From Colletotrichum lupini (Eukaryota; Ascomycota; Sordariomycetes; Glomerellales; Glomerellaceae), in the NCBI RefSeq assembly GCF_023278565.1, contig NC_064680.1:3596001-3660000 (forward strand): a stretch of 64,000 nt of DNA. Direction: 5' to 3'. A program made the translations under genes and the position numbers. Shown here piece by piece: positions 50,381 through 62,358 of this stretch. The notes below the pieces were generated by a model. The model was not told the origin of the DNA. It made no database searches and saw only the letters and a list, made by a program, of their open reading frames with translations. Position 1 is the first letter of the stretch; each line of letters opens with the position of its first letter.

Positions 50381-53300
50381 ATGGCATTCCAAATCATCTT
50401 ATTAATGAGAGCCGCCCTTGAAAGAGACCGTCAGAGTCAATTTAGTGTCAATCTTGCTTCTTGGATCTTGTCGGTTACGACGAGTATTCTCTTCACATTG
50501 CTATCGGATCAAGAGCACCGCAAATCACTCGCTCCATCAGCCCTCCTCCAGCTTTTCCTACTAATAACCATATTTCTCGACGCAGCTCGCGTGAGAACGG
50601 CTTGGCATCTATCACCACAAAATAACGAGGGATATATCGCGCTGCTCTTGACAGTCCAAGTCATCCTCAAGGTACTCTTACTCGCGGCCGAGTCTGTGTC
50701 AAAGCCAGTCATCCTCGCCATACCTGCTCGTCGGGTCTCCCGAGAGGAGACATCGGGTATCTTTGGCAAGAGCTTCGCGACATGGGTCAACCCTCTGCTG
50801 CGGTTAGGGTGGAAGAGGAATCTCTTAGCAGAAGACCTTGATCCTCTTGATGGAGACCTTGATGGAGAAGCGGTGCTTGAGCGGCTTTCCTCAGCGTGGA
50901 AGAATGGTACGTAAATCTCCTCATCTCCTCCTGATAATTGTGCTGCTTCTTGAGTGACACCTGGTACTAATTGATGATCCCATAGTCGACCAGGACAAGA
51001 ATCACGCCTTAGCCATAGCGGTCCTCAAGGCCTTCCGAGCCGAGCTCCTCTTCATTCATATCCCGCGCATCGGTATGGTGGCTTTTGGTCTAGCACAGCC
51101 CCTTCTCGTGCAAACCACAATTGGGTACATCCAAAATCACAATGACGAGCCCATTACCTACGGCCAAACCCTCGTCGCTGCCTTTGCCATCACATACCTC
51201 GGCCTAGCCGTACGTGCCACTATTCCGAACTTTGGCCAGCTGAGAACACAGGACTAACCACACGCCTCTCGCATACTTACAGATCTCTACTAGATGGTCC
51301 GGCCAACTCACCCATCGCCTCATTACCCGCATCCGCGGCGCCCTCATTGCGATAATCTACCAGAACATGCTCACCCTCCGCGCGGAGACAGGTAATTCCC
51401 AAGCGGCAGTCGCGTTGATGAGCACCGAGGTTGAGCGGATCACGGTGGCGTCTCAGTGGTGCGTCGCCATCGTCCCTAATCTCATCCAGCTCGGGTTCGC
51501 TATGTGGATCATGAGCGAGCAGCTTGGGGCTGTGAGCGTTGCTCCCATCATCATTGCGCTTCGTAAGTCAATGAGTTGTCGGCAGCTCTGATATCTTGAA
51601 CCTCGTGTTTGTCTAACAGATTTGATAGTCAGTGTGTCGGCCGGTATTAGAACGGGCCAGTTGATCCCGCCGCGGCAGAGGAGGTGGATGCAGGCGATCC
51701 AGAAGCGTGTTGGCATCACAACAGAAGTCATCGGCTCAATTAAGGGCGTCAAGATGAGCGGCCTGACTAGCACAGTCCAGGACCAGATTCAAGGTCTCCG
51801 AGACTTTGAGCTGGATGAGTCCAAGAGGTTCAGAAGAGTGCAGATTCTCAACGTTCTCATCGGTAAGTTAGGCAATCCGTTACCCCTGGTCGGCGGCATG
51901 TCTAAAACTACAAGAACCAGGTCAATTTCCATCAATCATGACTCCGTCTATTACCTTCGCCGCCTTTGGCATCATCTCAAAGTTATCCGGCGGTCAGCCG
52001 CTCAACGTAGTCCAGGCTTTTACATCACTCAGCCTCCTCGGTATCCTGATCAACCCCGTCTCCGAGCTAGTCATGATCCCAAACAACCTCGGAGCCGCCA
52101 TCGGATGCATAGACAGAATCCAGGAGTACCTCGTCAAAGAGAAGCGGGTGGATTATCGCCTCTTCAAGTCAAACACCTCTCCAGACACCGCGGCGCAGGG
52201 AAGCAACGGAAATAGCGAGCCGTCGCAAACTGACAGCCAGGTCCGACCCCTGATCAAAGTCTCGAACGGTTCCTTCGGTTGGCACAAAGACCAAGCCATT
52301 CTCAAGTCACTAAACCTCGAGATCCGCCGAGGGAGTCTCACAGTTCTCGTCGGGCCCGTCGGCTCCGGCAAATCTACATTGCTCAAGTCCCTTGTGGGGG
52401 AAACCTACCGTACCTCAGGGTCGGTGGAGTATGCAAGCTCAACGGACGTGGCATACTGCGACCAAGACCCCTGGATCCTGAACCAGAGCATCAAGGAAAA
52501 CATCATCGGTAGCGTTGCTACGCACGACACGACTGACTTCTACAGCACGGTTATTCGAGCATGCCAATTGGAAGAGGATTTCGATCTACTCCCGCAGGGC
52601 GACGAGACCATAGTTGGAAGCTCAGGCTCGGCTCTCAGTGGTGGTCAAAAGCATCGGATTGTACGTATATTCACTCAAGCCTTTTTCGAGATCAGGTGCA
52701 ACATGGTATTGACGATTTTCGATAGGCACTTGCCAGAGCCGTTTACAGCGGAAAGCAAATCATCATCATGGACGATAACCTGAAAGGCCTCGACTCCAAG
52801 ACGGCTTCGAAATGCTTCAGCGCCCTGTTTGGCACTGATGGAATCTTGCGTGGGGAGGGTAGGGCCGTGATCTTTGCGACGCACAATGGTGAATAACCCT
52901 CATATCTGCTCCAGTGCCCCTGATATTTTGCCATCAAGATGTATGAACGAGCAAACACTGACATAGTCAATGATGGCCACAGCCTCATGGCTTCGTGCTG
53001 CGGATAACATTATTTCCCTCAGCAGCGACGGAATCATCTCGGAGATGGGCTTATACGAAGACCTCTACAAGACCGGAGGCTACGTCAGTACTCTTAAGGT
53101 CACCCAGAAGAGTGACCACGATAATAGCGATTCAGAAGAAGCAGAAACAGAAATCCAAGAGCATGCCAACAAGAAGGACAAGGCTGCCGCGGTTCGCAAG
53201 CCAGATGACTCTCTCAAAATAAAGACTCGTGGCGCAGCGAACACGAGTTCGCTCTTGTATTACATCAAGTCAATGGGAATTACACCCTTTGGGCTTTTTG

Positions 53301-55390
53301 TGGTGATGGTCGTTTTCCAGACAATCTGCAGAATCATGCAACGTAAGATCGCATCCAGCTTCCATTTCGCTCGGCTATCAGTCTCGCCTTGGAGCTTTCT
53401 CGAAGATTATTAATCAATCCTAGGTCTCTGGGTCAAATTCTGGGTCGCTGCCAACGAGAAAGGAGGACAAGATAACCTAGGGTTGTGGGTTGGCGTCTAC
53501 ATCCTCTGGGGCACCTTAACGGAAATGGCTCTCGCCATCGAGTGCTAGTGAGTCCCATACCTCGTCAAATCCCTCCTACCTATTCCCACCTACCTATATA
53601 GAGGCAGGACTTGAGTTACTGACAGAGTTGTGTTCCGCTCTCAAGCTACTTCCTCGTTATCATTGTTCCTCACTCGGCTAAGGGGCTTCACTTTAGCGTT
53701 CTCAAAGCCGCTCTCTTGTAAGATTTGTTCTGTTTTGCCTCTTTGACTGGAATGAAGATATCTGACGTCTGAACTGTTGCCAGAGCGCCCCTGTCTTTCT
53801 TCATCAAGACCGACACAGGCATTATTATTAACCGGTAAGCCTACCTGTACTCTCCCTCCAGTACCATCTAGACCCTCAGCTGGCCTTGATGCTCCATCCA
53901 GATTCAGCCAAGACATTAATCTCGTCGACCTCCCCCTCCCTCTCGCCTTCATGCTAACCTTTGACAGTAAGCAGTCAACTTTCGTTGCTCCCATCTCCTC
54001 AAGTCCGGTAACTAACACCATAAACAGACCTCACCCTCGCAATAGCAGACATAACCCTAACAACCCTCGCCACACCAACCCTGTCCCTCTCCATCCCCAT
54101 TCTCATCCTCCTTCTCTACCTTCTCCAACGAGTCTATCTCCAAACATCCCGTCAAATCCGCCTGCTCGACCTCGAGACCAAATCCCCGCTCTTCTCGCAC
54201 TTCATCGCGTCCGCCACCGGCCTCATCACCATCCGCGCCCTCGGACCCCACTGGACCTCCCGCGTGCAATCGCAGAACCTACAACGGCTAGATCTCTCCC
54301 AGCGCGCCTTCTACGCCATGGGAAGTCTGCAAAAATGGCTTCTACTAGTACTGAACCTCGTCGTTGCGGCGTTGGCGGTGTTGTTGGTGGCGTCTGCTGT
54401 TGTGTTAAGGGACCGGATCGATGCGGGGTTGCTCGGTGTCGCGCTCGTGAGCGTCATGACGTTTGGACAGCTGTTGACGCTGTTGTTGAACTATTGGGCG
54501 CAGCTGGAGACTAGTTTGGGTGCTGTGGCGAGGATCAGGGAGTTCGAGGCGGAGACTCCATCTGAGGAGAACGAAGATCATGACGAGGATCCTGCGGTGA
54601 AGGAAGAGTGGCCTTCCAGGGGGCGGATTGACATGCGGGACGTGTCGGCAGCGTACGATGACCATCAGGTTCTCAGCGACTTCAATCTCACCATAGAGCC
54701 TGGCGAGAAGGTAGCCATCTGCGGACGAACGGGTAGCGGGAAGTCTACTCTTCTCGCGCTCCTGCTTCGACTTCACGAGCCATCTACTGGTGTGATTGAG
54801 GTAGACGGTGTAGATATCCGCAGCGTACCCGTCACACGGCTTCGAGAGACTCTCGTCGCGCTGCCACAGGATCCGCTCTTCCTACCCGGGACTGTTCGTC
54901 TCAACCTAGACCCGTTTAACTCTTGCAAAGACGATACCAATATCTGGAATGCTTTGGAGAAGACGGGGCTGAAGGCTCTATTCGAAGACAAAGGAGGTCT
55001 CGAGGCCGATCTGAACACTGACTGGCTGAGTGCAGGACAGAAGCAGCTATTTTGCATGACCAGGGCCATCTTGAGGGACAGTCGTGTCTTGCTGCTGGAT
55101 GAAGCGACAAGCAGGTGAGTCTTTGCTCTCCATCTTCACTCCGAGGCGTCAAGCACGCTAACATTTACCAAAGTCTCGATCAAGCCACAGAACAGATCGT
55201 GCAAGATCTCATCGGCAGCGAGTTCCAAGGCTGGACAATCATCGTTATCGCGCACCGACTACGGGCTGTCGTGGACTTTGATAAGGTTGTTACGCTCCAG
55301 GATGGGAAGGTTGTCGAATTTGATAGTCCCAAGAAGTTGCTCGAGGGCGGAGGCACGTTTGCTGCGATGTGGAAGCTTCAAGAAGGTTGA
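50381..55390 (+). CDS. ABCC-type (MRP-like) ABC transporter, 3' part of split gene
   Basis: Thirteen exons: 50381-50906, 50986-51209, 51283-51562, 51620-51862, 51921-52660, 52726-52888, 52983-53342, 53424-53547, 53628-53717, 53784-53834, 53902-53966, 54028-55114, 55174-55390. Together they are 1390 codons in frame. Order: remaining TMD0 helices, TMD1, NBD1 (Walker A GPVGSGKST at 52352, signature LSGGQ at 52634, Walker B IIIMDD, H-loop THN), TMD2, NBD2 (Walker A GRTGSGKST at 54723, LSAGQ near 55024, Walker B VLLLDEATS, H-loop AHR). The DD at NBD1 and DE at NBD2 fit the usual asymmetric ABCC sites. Such pumps export drugs, conjugates or metabolites. The true N-terminus is at 33494-33914, 16.4 kb away. 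The ATG at 50381 is simply the first methionine after the insertion. Frame and catalytic motifs are intact, so loss of function, if any, comes from the insertion. Confidence 0.85.
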
Positions 55391-55628
55391 ATGATTACTG
55401 TCTTCATCGGGCTCTTGCACAAAGATGGTGGGTTGCAGCAGAGGAGCCAAGCGTTGTGTTCCAACTAGAATTATCGAAAAGGGGCTTGCAGTGTAAATCT
55501 GTGCATTCATCTCCATAGATGAGCAAGGGCTCTCATTACCAGAACATATATACCTATTTTCGTGTGTATCATTCTCTCCCCGGTTTCAGTCCATTTGTCT
55601 CCAAGACATGTTCATGATCCCTTCGCCC

Positions 55629-56562
55629 CTATTTAGTCTTCAGCTTTGCGGCAGCCTCCTTAGCGAGGGCGCGCACCTCCTCATCAGAAGCCGTCTGCGA
55701 TATCGACGTAATGCTATCAGCCCAGACACCATACCTCGCCTCGTTCATTCCCTTCCACTCGCGATCCGCAAACTTGCTCCCCGGCTTGCCAGACTTGCCG
55801 TCAAAGTCGCGTCCCTTGAGACTCAAATCATGCAGCGCGTCCGGGGCGTACGACAGCCATTGGTAAGCCAGCCTAGTGGCAATAGAATTACGTTCTACAC
55901 TCGCTGCAGCAAAGTCTTCCTCGAAGGCCTCACGCAGGGCCCAGAGGGCGTAGAGGGAGAAATCAAAGGGGTCTTGGGAGTTGGTAAGGTCGGCGCGGGC
56001 GGTGAGCTGGGCGGCGAAGGCGGAGAGGTTTGTCCAGCTTGCCTTTTCTTCTGCTGATGCGGAGGCGTCGGAGGTGTCTAAGTGCGTTAGTGAGGGCTTT
56101 TCTCGTCTGACATAGCACAGTGGTATTCATATGGCACACCCGCTACTGCAAGTGGTGGATGTACTCACCAAAGTTCCACAGATCACGGGCAACCCATCCA
56201 AAGGTGGGGAGATCCTTCCAGACGACTTGGTTGTTCAATTTCAGGGGCTGACCATCCGAGGCTGTGACAGTGGTCTCGCGCAGGCGTTGCAGGAAATCGA
56301 GGAGCGGGGTTTGTTTCTCTGGAGGGGTCTGCTTCGCAACGGCAAAGATGGCGTTGTATGTGTCCCAGAGAAAATCTTCGATCTGAGATTCGGACTTCTT
56401 CGCCAAGTCCTTGAACTCGTCAACGGTGTTTTCGAGTGCCTGCTTGTCGGTTGCCCCTTCGGTCTTGAGGAAGGAGCTGAGGGACTTGTAGGCGGGCAAC
56501 GCAGCAATGGCGTCGTTCACGCCCACCTTGGGCGCATCGGTTTTCGGCAATACGTTACTCAT
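55629..56562 (-). CDS. DUF3632-family protein
   Basis: Two exons, 56562-56169 and 56077-55629, give 280 residues; the intron has GTGAGT and CACTTAG ends. The protein matches the fungal DUF3632 family: a central FLWDTYNAIFAVAKQTPPEKQTPLLDFLQRL segment (shown in parts: FLWDTYNAIF, AKQTPPEK, LLDFLQRL) followed by VVWKDLPTFGWVARDLWNF. No signal peptide or membrane helix. Function unknown in the family. Its 3' end faces the ABCC gene, with 238 bp between them. Confidence 0.8.
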
Positions 56563-57818
56563 TTTGGGTATATGTGAGAAAGGATGAGGACGAGTAAAGA
56601 GAAATGGCTTTCTAGAGGTATTTGAACAAGAGGTGGAAGGGTTGCGATGTTGACAGGTTGACAGAAGGTGTGGCGGTGGTGGAGGTGCTAGTGTTGATAG
56701 CCGTTTTATGGCGATATCACAACGGGAAGGTGGGAAGCCTGGGCGAGGCCAATTTGGCCAATCTCGGCCCACGTGGAGGCAACGCAGCTTCACTGACGTC
56801 GTCAGCGGGGAGTCGCGCATGCGGTACGTACTCACAGTCGTACCTGCCAGAGCCTGTGAGAACCTTAGGTAAGCGAGTAAACAAGGAAGGAAGCCCCGCT
56901 CTCGGCTGGTATGCACCGTGCACGGAGAAGAGAGGCAGGAGCCGGCCGGGCAGCCACAGAAGGCACGGCGGGCAAGGACAAGACGAGACGCGCAAGCCAT
57001 GCAATCTTTCTCGATACCTCCAAATGCATGTGGCTATGTCTAAAAAGTGTTTGATAAAGCGTTCAAAGTGTGGCACGTCCAGCTGAATTATGTGCATTTA
57101 TTTCCATTGGACCTAACTGCATCTCGTCTCGGTTGATCGGCTCCTCCCGCCCTCCAGCCCAGGACCTGGCGCTGCAAAGAACCCAAAGCATCCAGCTAAT
57201 CGCTCCCAAACAAGTGGAGACGGCGGCCTCTGGAAAACAGGCACGAGATTAAGCTTATGTTTTTTGTCAAGCTTTGATTGGTGCCAACTCCGATTTCACG
57301 TGACTTTTCCCCTTCGTTCCAGCACCGTCTCTGGACCCGGCTCACCTGAAAACGCCGTGGAAACACCTAAAGAATCTAAAGACCAATAAAGTTTTGAGCT
57401 GTTTGGGAGCGTTTGGGAGTTGGGAAGGAACCGCCTAGCCTGGCCTGGCCCCGGAGCAGGAAGGGACGATGTGAGCTGAAATTGACTGGATTTAATTTGC
57501 ATTTTCCACACTTGGCACACGGGAATCGGGTTCCTCGCGCCGGCCAAGTTTCTCGGCAACTTTGTTGTCCCTTCTTCGCTCGCCTTATTCTTTCAGTCAA
57601 CTCAATAAAGCATTCGCAACTTTTAATCGCGGGCAGGCCCATCATCTCCTTGATTATTGACTTGATTCACGCCACACCTTGTCCTCATCCATTTCTCGTC
57701 ACGTCTCGAAAAGTCGTTGTAGGCCCGCATAAACACCACATCACCCAACGTCCTCGGACACATCGACATCAATCTCGTCTCACACACCATTCCAGTCCAC
57801 CAAACGACGCCATCCAAA
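56563..57818. other. Divergent intergenic region, DUF3632 and RNase promoters
   Basis: 1.26 kb between two divergent genes. Many overlapping short frames on both strands, none recognisable. The last approximately 150 bp before the RNase start is rich in CA and CT, typical of a fungal 5' leader. Confidence 0.5.
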
Positions 57819-58508
57819 ATGGTTTCCTTCAAATCCGCCCTCACCCTCGCCCTCTGCGCCGTCTCCGCCGCCGCGAGCCCCATCGCCAATCCCGAGCCCG
57901 AACAGGCCCTCGAGAAGCGCCAGGGAACAACTGACGTCGGCACCGTCACCTGCGGCAGCAACAAGTACTCTAAGAGACAAATCCAGGACGCCACTGCAGA
58001 AGGCTGCCGTCTCTATGCCGCTAACCAGCAAATCGGCACCAGCCAGTACCCCCACCGATTCAACAACCGCGAGAGCCTCGTCTTCGCCACATCGGGCCCC
58101 TACCAGGAGTTCCCCATCATAACTTCTGGAAACTACAGCGGACGTAAGTCGCATTTGGATCCCCTAACATCTCATCATTCCCCAGGAACCGGTTTCTTGG
58201 CATTTCAACTGCCACCTTCGCCGCTCTTGGCACGTCATCGAACATGAGAACACGCACTGACATTGCTGCATTATGCAGGGGCGCCCGGAGCCGACCGTGT
58301 TGTGTTCGACCCGGCGTACCGGGGCAGCTGTGTCTATGTCGGCGCCATGACCCACACCGGCGCTGCATCGCGCAACGGCTTCGTCTCCTGCAACCAGACG
58401 AGGTCGTCGTCATCGGCCAATGGCACATCTGCTGCGTCGAGCTACAAGGGGCCCGGCTCAATTGGGGCTGTTGTCTCCATTCTCTCGCTTCTGGCACTCA
58501 CTGCTTAA
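57819..58508 (+). CDS. RNase T1-family guanyl-specific ribonuclease with GPI-type tail
   Basis: Two exons, 57819-58143 and 58279-58508, give 184 residues. Signal peptide about 1-20; a propeptide may end at the Kex2-type site K33-R34. The catalytic domain (about 40-147) aligns with RNase T1/F1: TCGSNKYS, YPHRFNN, EFPI, PGADRVVF and THTGA. The catalytic set H79, E97, R115 and H134 is complete, so 3' cleavage after G in single-stranded RNA is expected. Cysteines 45, 63, 126 and 146 can form two disulfides. After the domain comes a Ser-rich linker and a hydrophobic end (IGAVVSILSLLALTA) that looks like a GPI-attachment signal. Secreted RNase T1 homologues usually stop at the domain end, so wall or membrane anchoring would be unusual. 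Confidence 0.85.
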
Positions 58509-59377
58509 TCGAACTCGGTACGCAACGCGAGAAAACAAACGCCGAGCGAGGGTAATGTGAGAGACGGGGACATGATGACGCCGCTGGCCGAGGAATAACG
58601 GATCGACCCAACTCTCGACGTATAGACTCTGGTCTGGCCCTCATCGGGTGCCGTCCCCGGATGAGAGAGAGTTCAGTAGGGGAAAACAACAGAAATGAGG
58701 CTGTCTGCGCCTGATGTTTATGGTATTTGAAAATCGCCTTTTCGAACATTACGGGTAAAAGGGGCTCGAGCTGGGGATTGAGTTCAGAGCTTAGCCGACC
58801 GCGGTATCTTGCCCGCCCAACTGAGTTGTTGCCGCACCAAAAGACAGGGGAACCCTCTTCATCGCAAGTTCGCAACACCATGCGAGAGCGAACTAGAGCT
58901 GGGAAACTTTCAACGAGTGTCCAGTCTCTTACATCTGGTTTGTGGCTCGACAGAGGGTGCCGCAGGAGGGATCTGCCTCTGCAGCTTTTGGGCTGGTGTT
59001 GAGGTAAACCATTTAGGCCTCTACTCACTAATATGAGCCAAGCCAGTAATAATGAAACTTATCCGGACGCGTGTTGCACCCGGAACACAGTCACTTCAAT
59101 TGCACTCATCTCATCGTCAATTCTCACTTCAAGCCCTACTAATTTCATCTCTGGTTTGATCCGCGTACTCACTCACAGCATCCAGCATCCAATCATGACC
59201 CCTGTCTGCGTGCTGGTCAATGACCCCACCACTTTCAAGATGATGGCTGCCTGCTCATCTCAGCCCAAAATCTCACTCAAGCATCGGGACAGCTCATTCT
59301 CAATCTCAGCCTCATAGATTTACATCTGATGAAATGAGAGTCAGAAATGAGAGTCCACATTTCAATCTGCACCAACA
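58509..59377. other. Intergenic between RNase and HET genes
   Basis: 0.87 kb; short frames on both strands (58727-59002 and 59033-59317) lack recognisable content. No RNA gene seen. Confidence 0.5.
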
Positions 59378-61837
59378 ATGATCATCTGTAAATTTTGCCG
59401 GACTACAGTCCTTGAGTCTGGGAAACTATGGGACTATCACCACCAAGACTCCGACTCATTCAAGGGCTCGCTGCGATCTCAATGCGTCTTTTGCAAGAGA
59501 CTGGCTGAAGGCCTCGGTGAGATCAATCCTTGGTTTGACCATGACCTCAAGACCAAATCCCTCTTTCGATGGAACATGCGGCAGGTCGCTCAGATCCGTG
59601 AGACAAAGAGCCATGTCTCTGTCACATTTCGACCGGTGCCAGGCCGCGCTTGTGGGGATGTGAAGAGCGATGATCTGCCAGAAGTCACATTTTATCTCTT
59701 CCCCGAAGAAGGTTGGTCGCTCTCATCGCAGCTTCCACATTTGCATTCAGGAGTTCATGCACTGACTCACCCCCTCGTAGACTTGGGGGATATTCCCGAG
59801 CAGCACGAACTCGGAAACCGAACAGACTCGGATGCGTCCAAAACCCAAATGATAGACTGGATGCAAGACTGCATCGCCAACCACCCAAAATGCATCCGAA
59901 GCCATAGCATCAAGTCCTTCATTCCAACCCGTGTCCTCGACGTCGGTCCACCAAATACCAATACCAACGACGCAACCCCACCTTCTCACATCCGCGTGAT
60001 CGATTCCACAAAAGAACCCATCACCGGCCCCTACATGACCCTCTCCCACTGCTGGGGTACAGGATCCTTCATCCGCCTCACAGAAACGAATGTCGACGAG
60101 TACACCACTAACGGCATCCCCTGGGCAGAACTCGAGGCCAGCAACGCGAACTTTGTCGACGCGGTGCGCGTTGTTCGCACGCTGGGGATGAGGTACATCT
60201 GGATTGACTCGCTTTGTATCATCCAGGGACAGCAGCACGGCGAAGACTGGAACCACGAGGCGCCCTTGATGCATAAAGTCTACCGCAACTCATGGTGTAA
60301 CCTCGCGGCGGCAGACTCAAAGGATCATACGCGTGGGTTGTTTAGGGAGAGGACGGCGGAGGTGGTGCCTGTGAGGTGCGAGAGCCAAGAACCATCCGTG
60401 ACGTTTGGGGATAAGGTGTGGAGGATTTTGCCTGCGGATTTATGGGACCGAGATCTCTTGGGGAGTCATCTGTACACTCGTGGCTGGGTATTTCAAGGTC
60501 AGTATCTCCATCTCCTATCTTCGCCCTCGTCATCATCTCCAGCCGGTATACTAACACGCTAAGCAGAACGCATGCTCTCCCCCCGCCTGCTTCAATTCAC
60601 TTCAACCCAACTCTTTTGGGACTGCGCAACCCTCACCGCAACCGAATCCCTCCCCGATGGCTTGGCCCCACCCCTCGATACCAAATCCGCCACCGACAGA
60701 CACTGGCGCGAACGACTGCAATCCTCCGCCCTCTCCGTCCGGCCCCTCGCCGGCACAGCCGAGGACTCACTCGAGGAGTTCTGGAAGAGCGCAGTGGCGG
60801 CCTACACGAGCTGCGACCTCACCTACGGCAAGGATAAACTCGCCGCGCTGTGGGGTATCGCGAAGCTACTGCGGGACGCGCTGGGCGAGGAGTACGCTGC
60901 AGGGTTGTGGGGGATTAATCTCGCGGAGCAGCTCGCGTGGCGGGTCGTTGATTGTTCTACCGCGGAGAGGTACGGTGAGAAGGAGAATGTCGTGGTTCCT
61001 GGGGGTCAGGCGGTCGGGAATCCGAGTTGGTCGTGGACTTCATTGAAGGGGGAGGTGGAGGTTGCGGGTAGGGTGCCGAGATTGCCTAGATTTTACACTG
61101 CTTGCGACCATGGGGGTGGGAACGCGAGGTTTCAAATCAAGAAGCCGCTTTTTGGGAGGTTTGAGGGGGAGCATTCGACGGTGTGGCGGGAAGAGGTTGT
61201 GAATATGACGAGGAAGCTGAATCGGGCTTCGGAGAGGGTGTCCGAGAAGGCTAGGGTGAGTGGTGTTACTACGATTACTCCCATTGTTGAGGATATCGCG
61301 GAAGAAGAGGTTGGGAAGGACGGGACGCCGAAGGTGGCGACGCAGCCGGAAACGAAGAGGGGATTTGCTATGGATAAGCCCTCGGAGCTTCTATCTGCTT
61401 CCCTACGTATTCAGGCGCATTTGTGCCGGGGGACACTCGAGGCATCTGGGGCAGGTCACTGGACGTTCACGTTCCCGGGACTGAACCAGAGCGACGCGCT
61501 CATCGAGGCCTATCCCGACATCCAGCCCACAGTGAACAGCATGTCTTGCGAGATGCTCTTGCTCGCTGCGTCAAAGTTGCTGCAGAATAAATGGGGTCAT
61601 TGGTTCCTGGATGATGGATATGTCGAAGACGAGGATATTGCCGAAGTCAATTACTCCGGGACGGGGATTCTTGTGGAGAGGGTTGGGGAAGGACGGTATA
61701 AGCGGGTTGGCGCTGTTGTGTTTCGGCAGGTGAAGGGAGAGAGTTGGGCTTGTTTGCGGCAGGCTTGTGGGAGTGGTGGGATGATGTTGGAGGATGAGCT
61801 CCAGGCTGAGGATGGTGAGAAGATTTGGCTTGAATAG
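59378..61837 (+). CDS. HET-domain (heterokaryon incompatibility) protein
   Basis: Two exons, 59378-60497 and 60567-61837, give 796 residues; the intron ends GCTAAGCAG and has a CTAAC branch site. The HET domain spans about residues 218-330: YMTLSHCWG, then VDAVRVVRTLGMRYIWIDSLC, IIQ and MHKVYRNSWCNLAAADS. HET proteins act in non-self recognition and programmed cell death when allelic or non-allelic partners meet, and HET domains share features with TIR domains. The N-terminus has C4-x2-C7-x28-C36-x2-C39, which may bind zinc. The long C-terminal half (about 375-796) has no motif I recognise; it holds an acidic, charged segment near 620-650. Partner unknown. Confidence 0.88.
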
Positions 61838-62358
61838 GAACCTGGGTCTGTATCCACCGAGGGTCTTATGGAATCAACGATGACAACCTTTGAAGCTTCA
61901 AGTACATTGCGATCATCGATGGGCGCTTAAGGTGAATAGAGGGTGACTTGCAACGGCCGTCAGATGTGATCAAGTGACATAGGATGGGTGGCTGATAGAG
62001 CTGCTATGGGGAACAGCCTCTGCATGCTAAGGCAATGACAGTTGCCAGTTAGGTGGGCTAGAAATGGTCTATAGGCATCATTTAGTGAACATGGCTCCTT
62101 GGCTACTTACGCATAGTTTAACTAGGTAGGCGGTACTTCACATACCTTATGGTTGGACACAATTTGACAAATCCTGCAGTTCACCTCAATTTGAGCTATT
62201 GCGCAACCTCTGTCATGTCGTCATCATTTATTCCAGGCTGTAATGGTTCCCCTCACTATAACACGGAGCTAAATACCAACGCTATCAAAACGCTGTGAAA
62301 AACGCTCACAAACAAATCAGAAACTCAATAGCCAATCCTACCAACCTCCCCTTGTTCC
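61838..62358. other. Intergenic, convergent 3' flanks
   Basis: 0.5 kb between the HET gene and the convergent small-protein gene. No features seen. Confidence 0.5.

Noticed and set aside
55608..56057. 149-codon plus-strand frame opposite the DUF3632 gene
   Set aside because: Antisense shadow; the minus-strand protein has family motifs and good splice sites.
59747..60274. 175-codon minus-strand frame inside the HET gene
   Set aside because: Antisense shadow of the HET domain.
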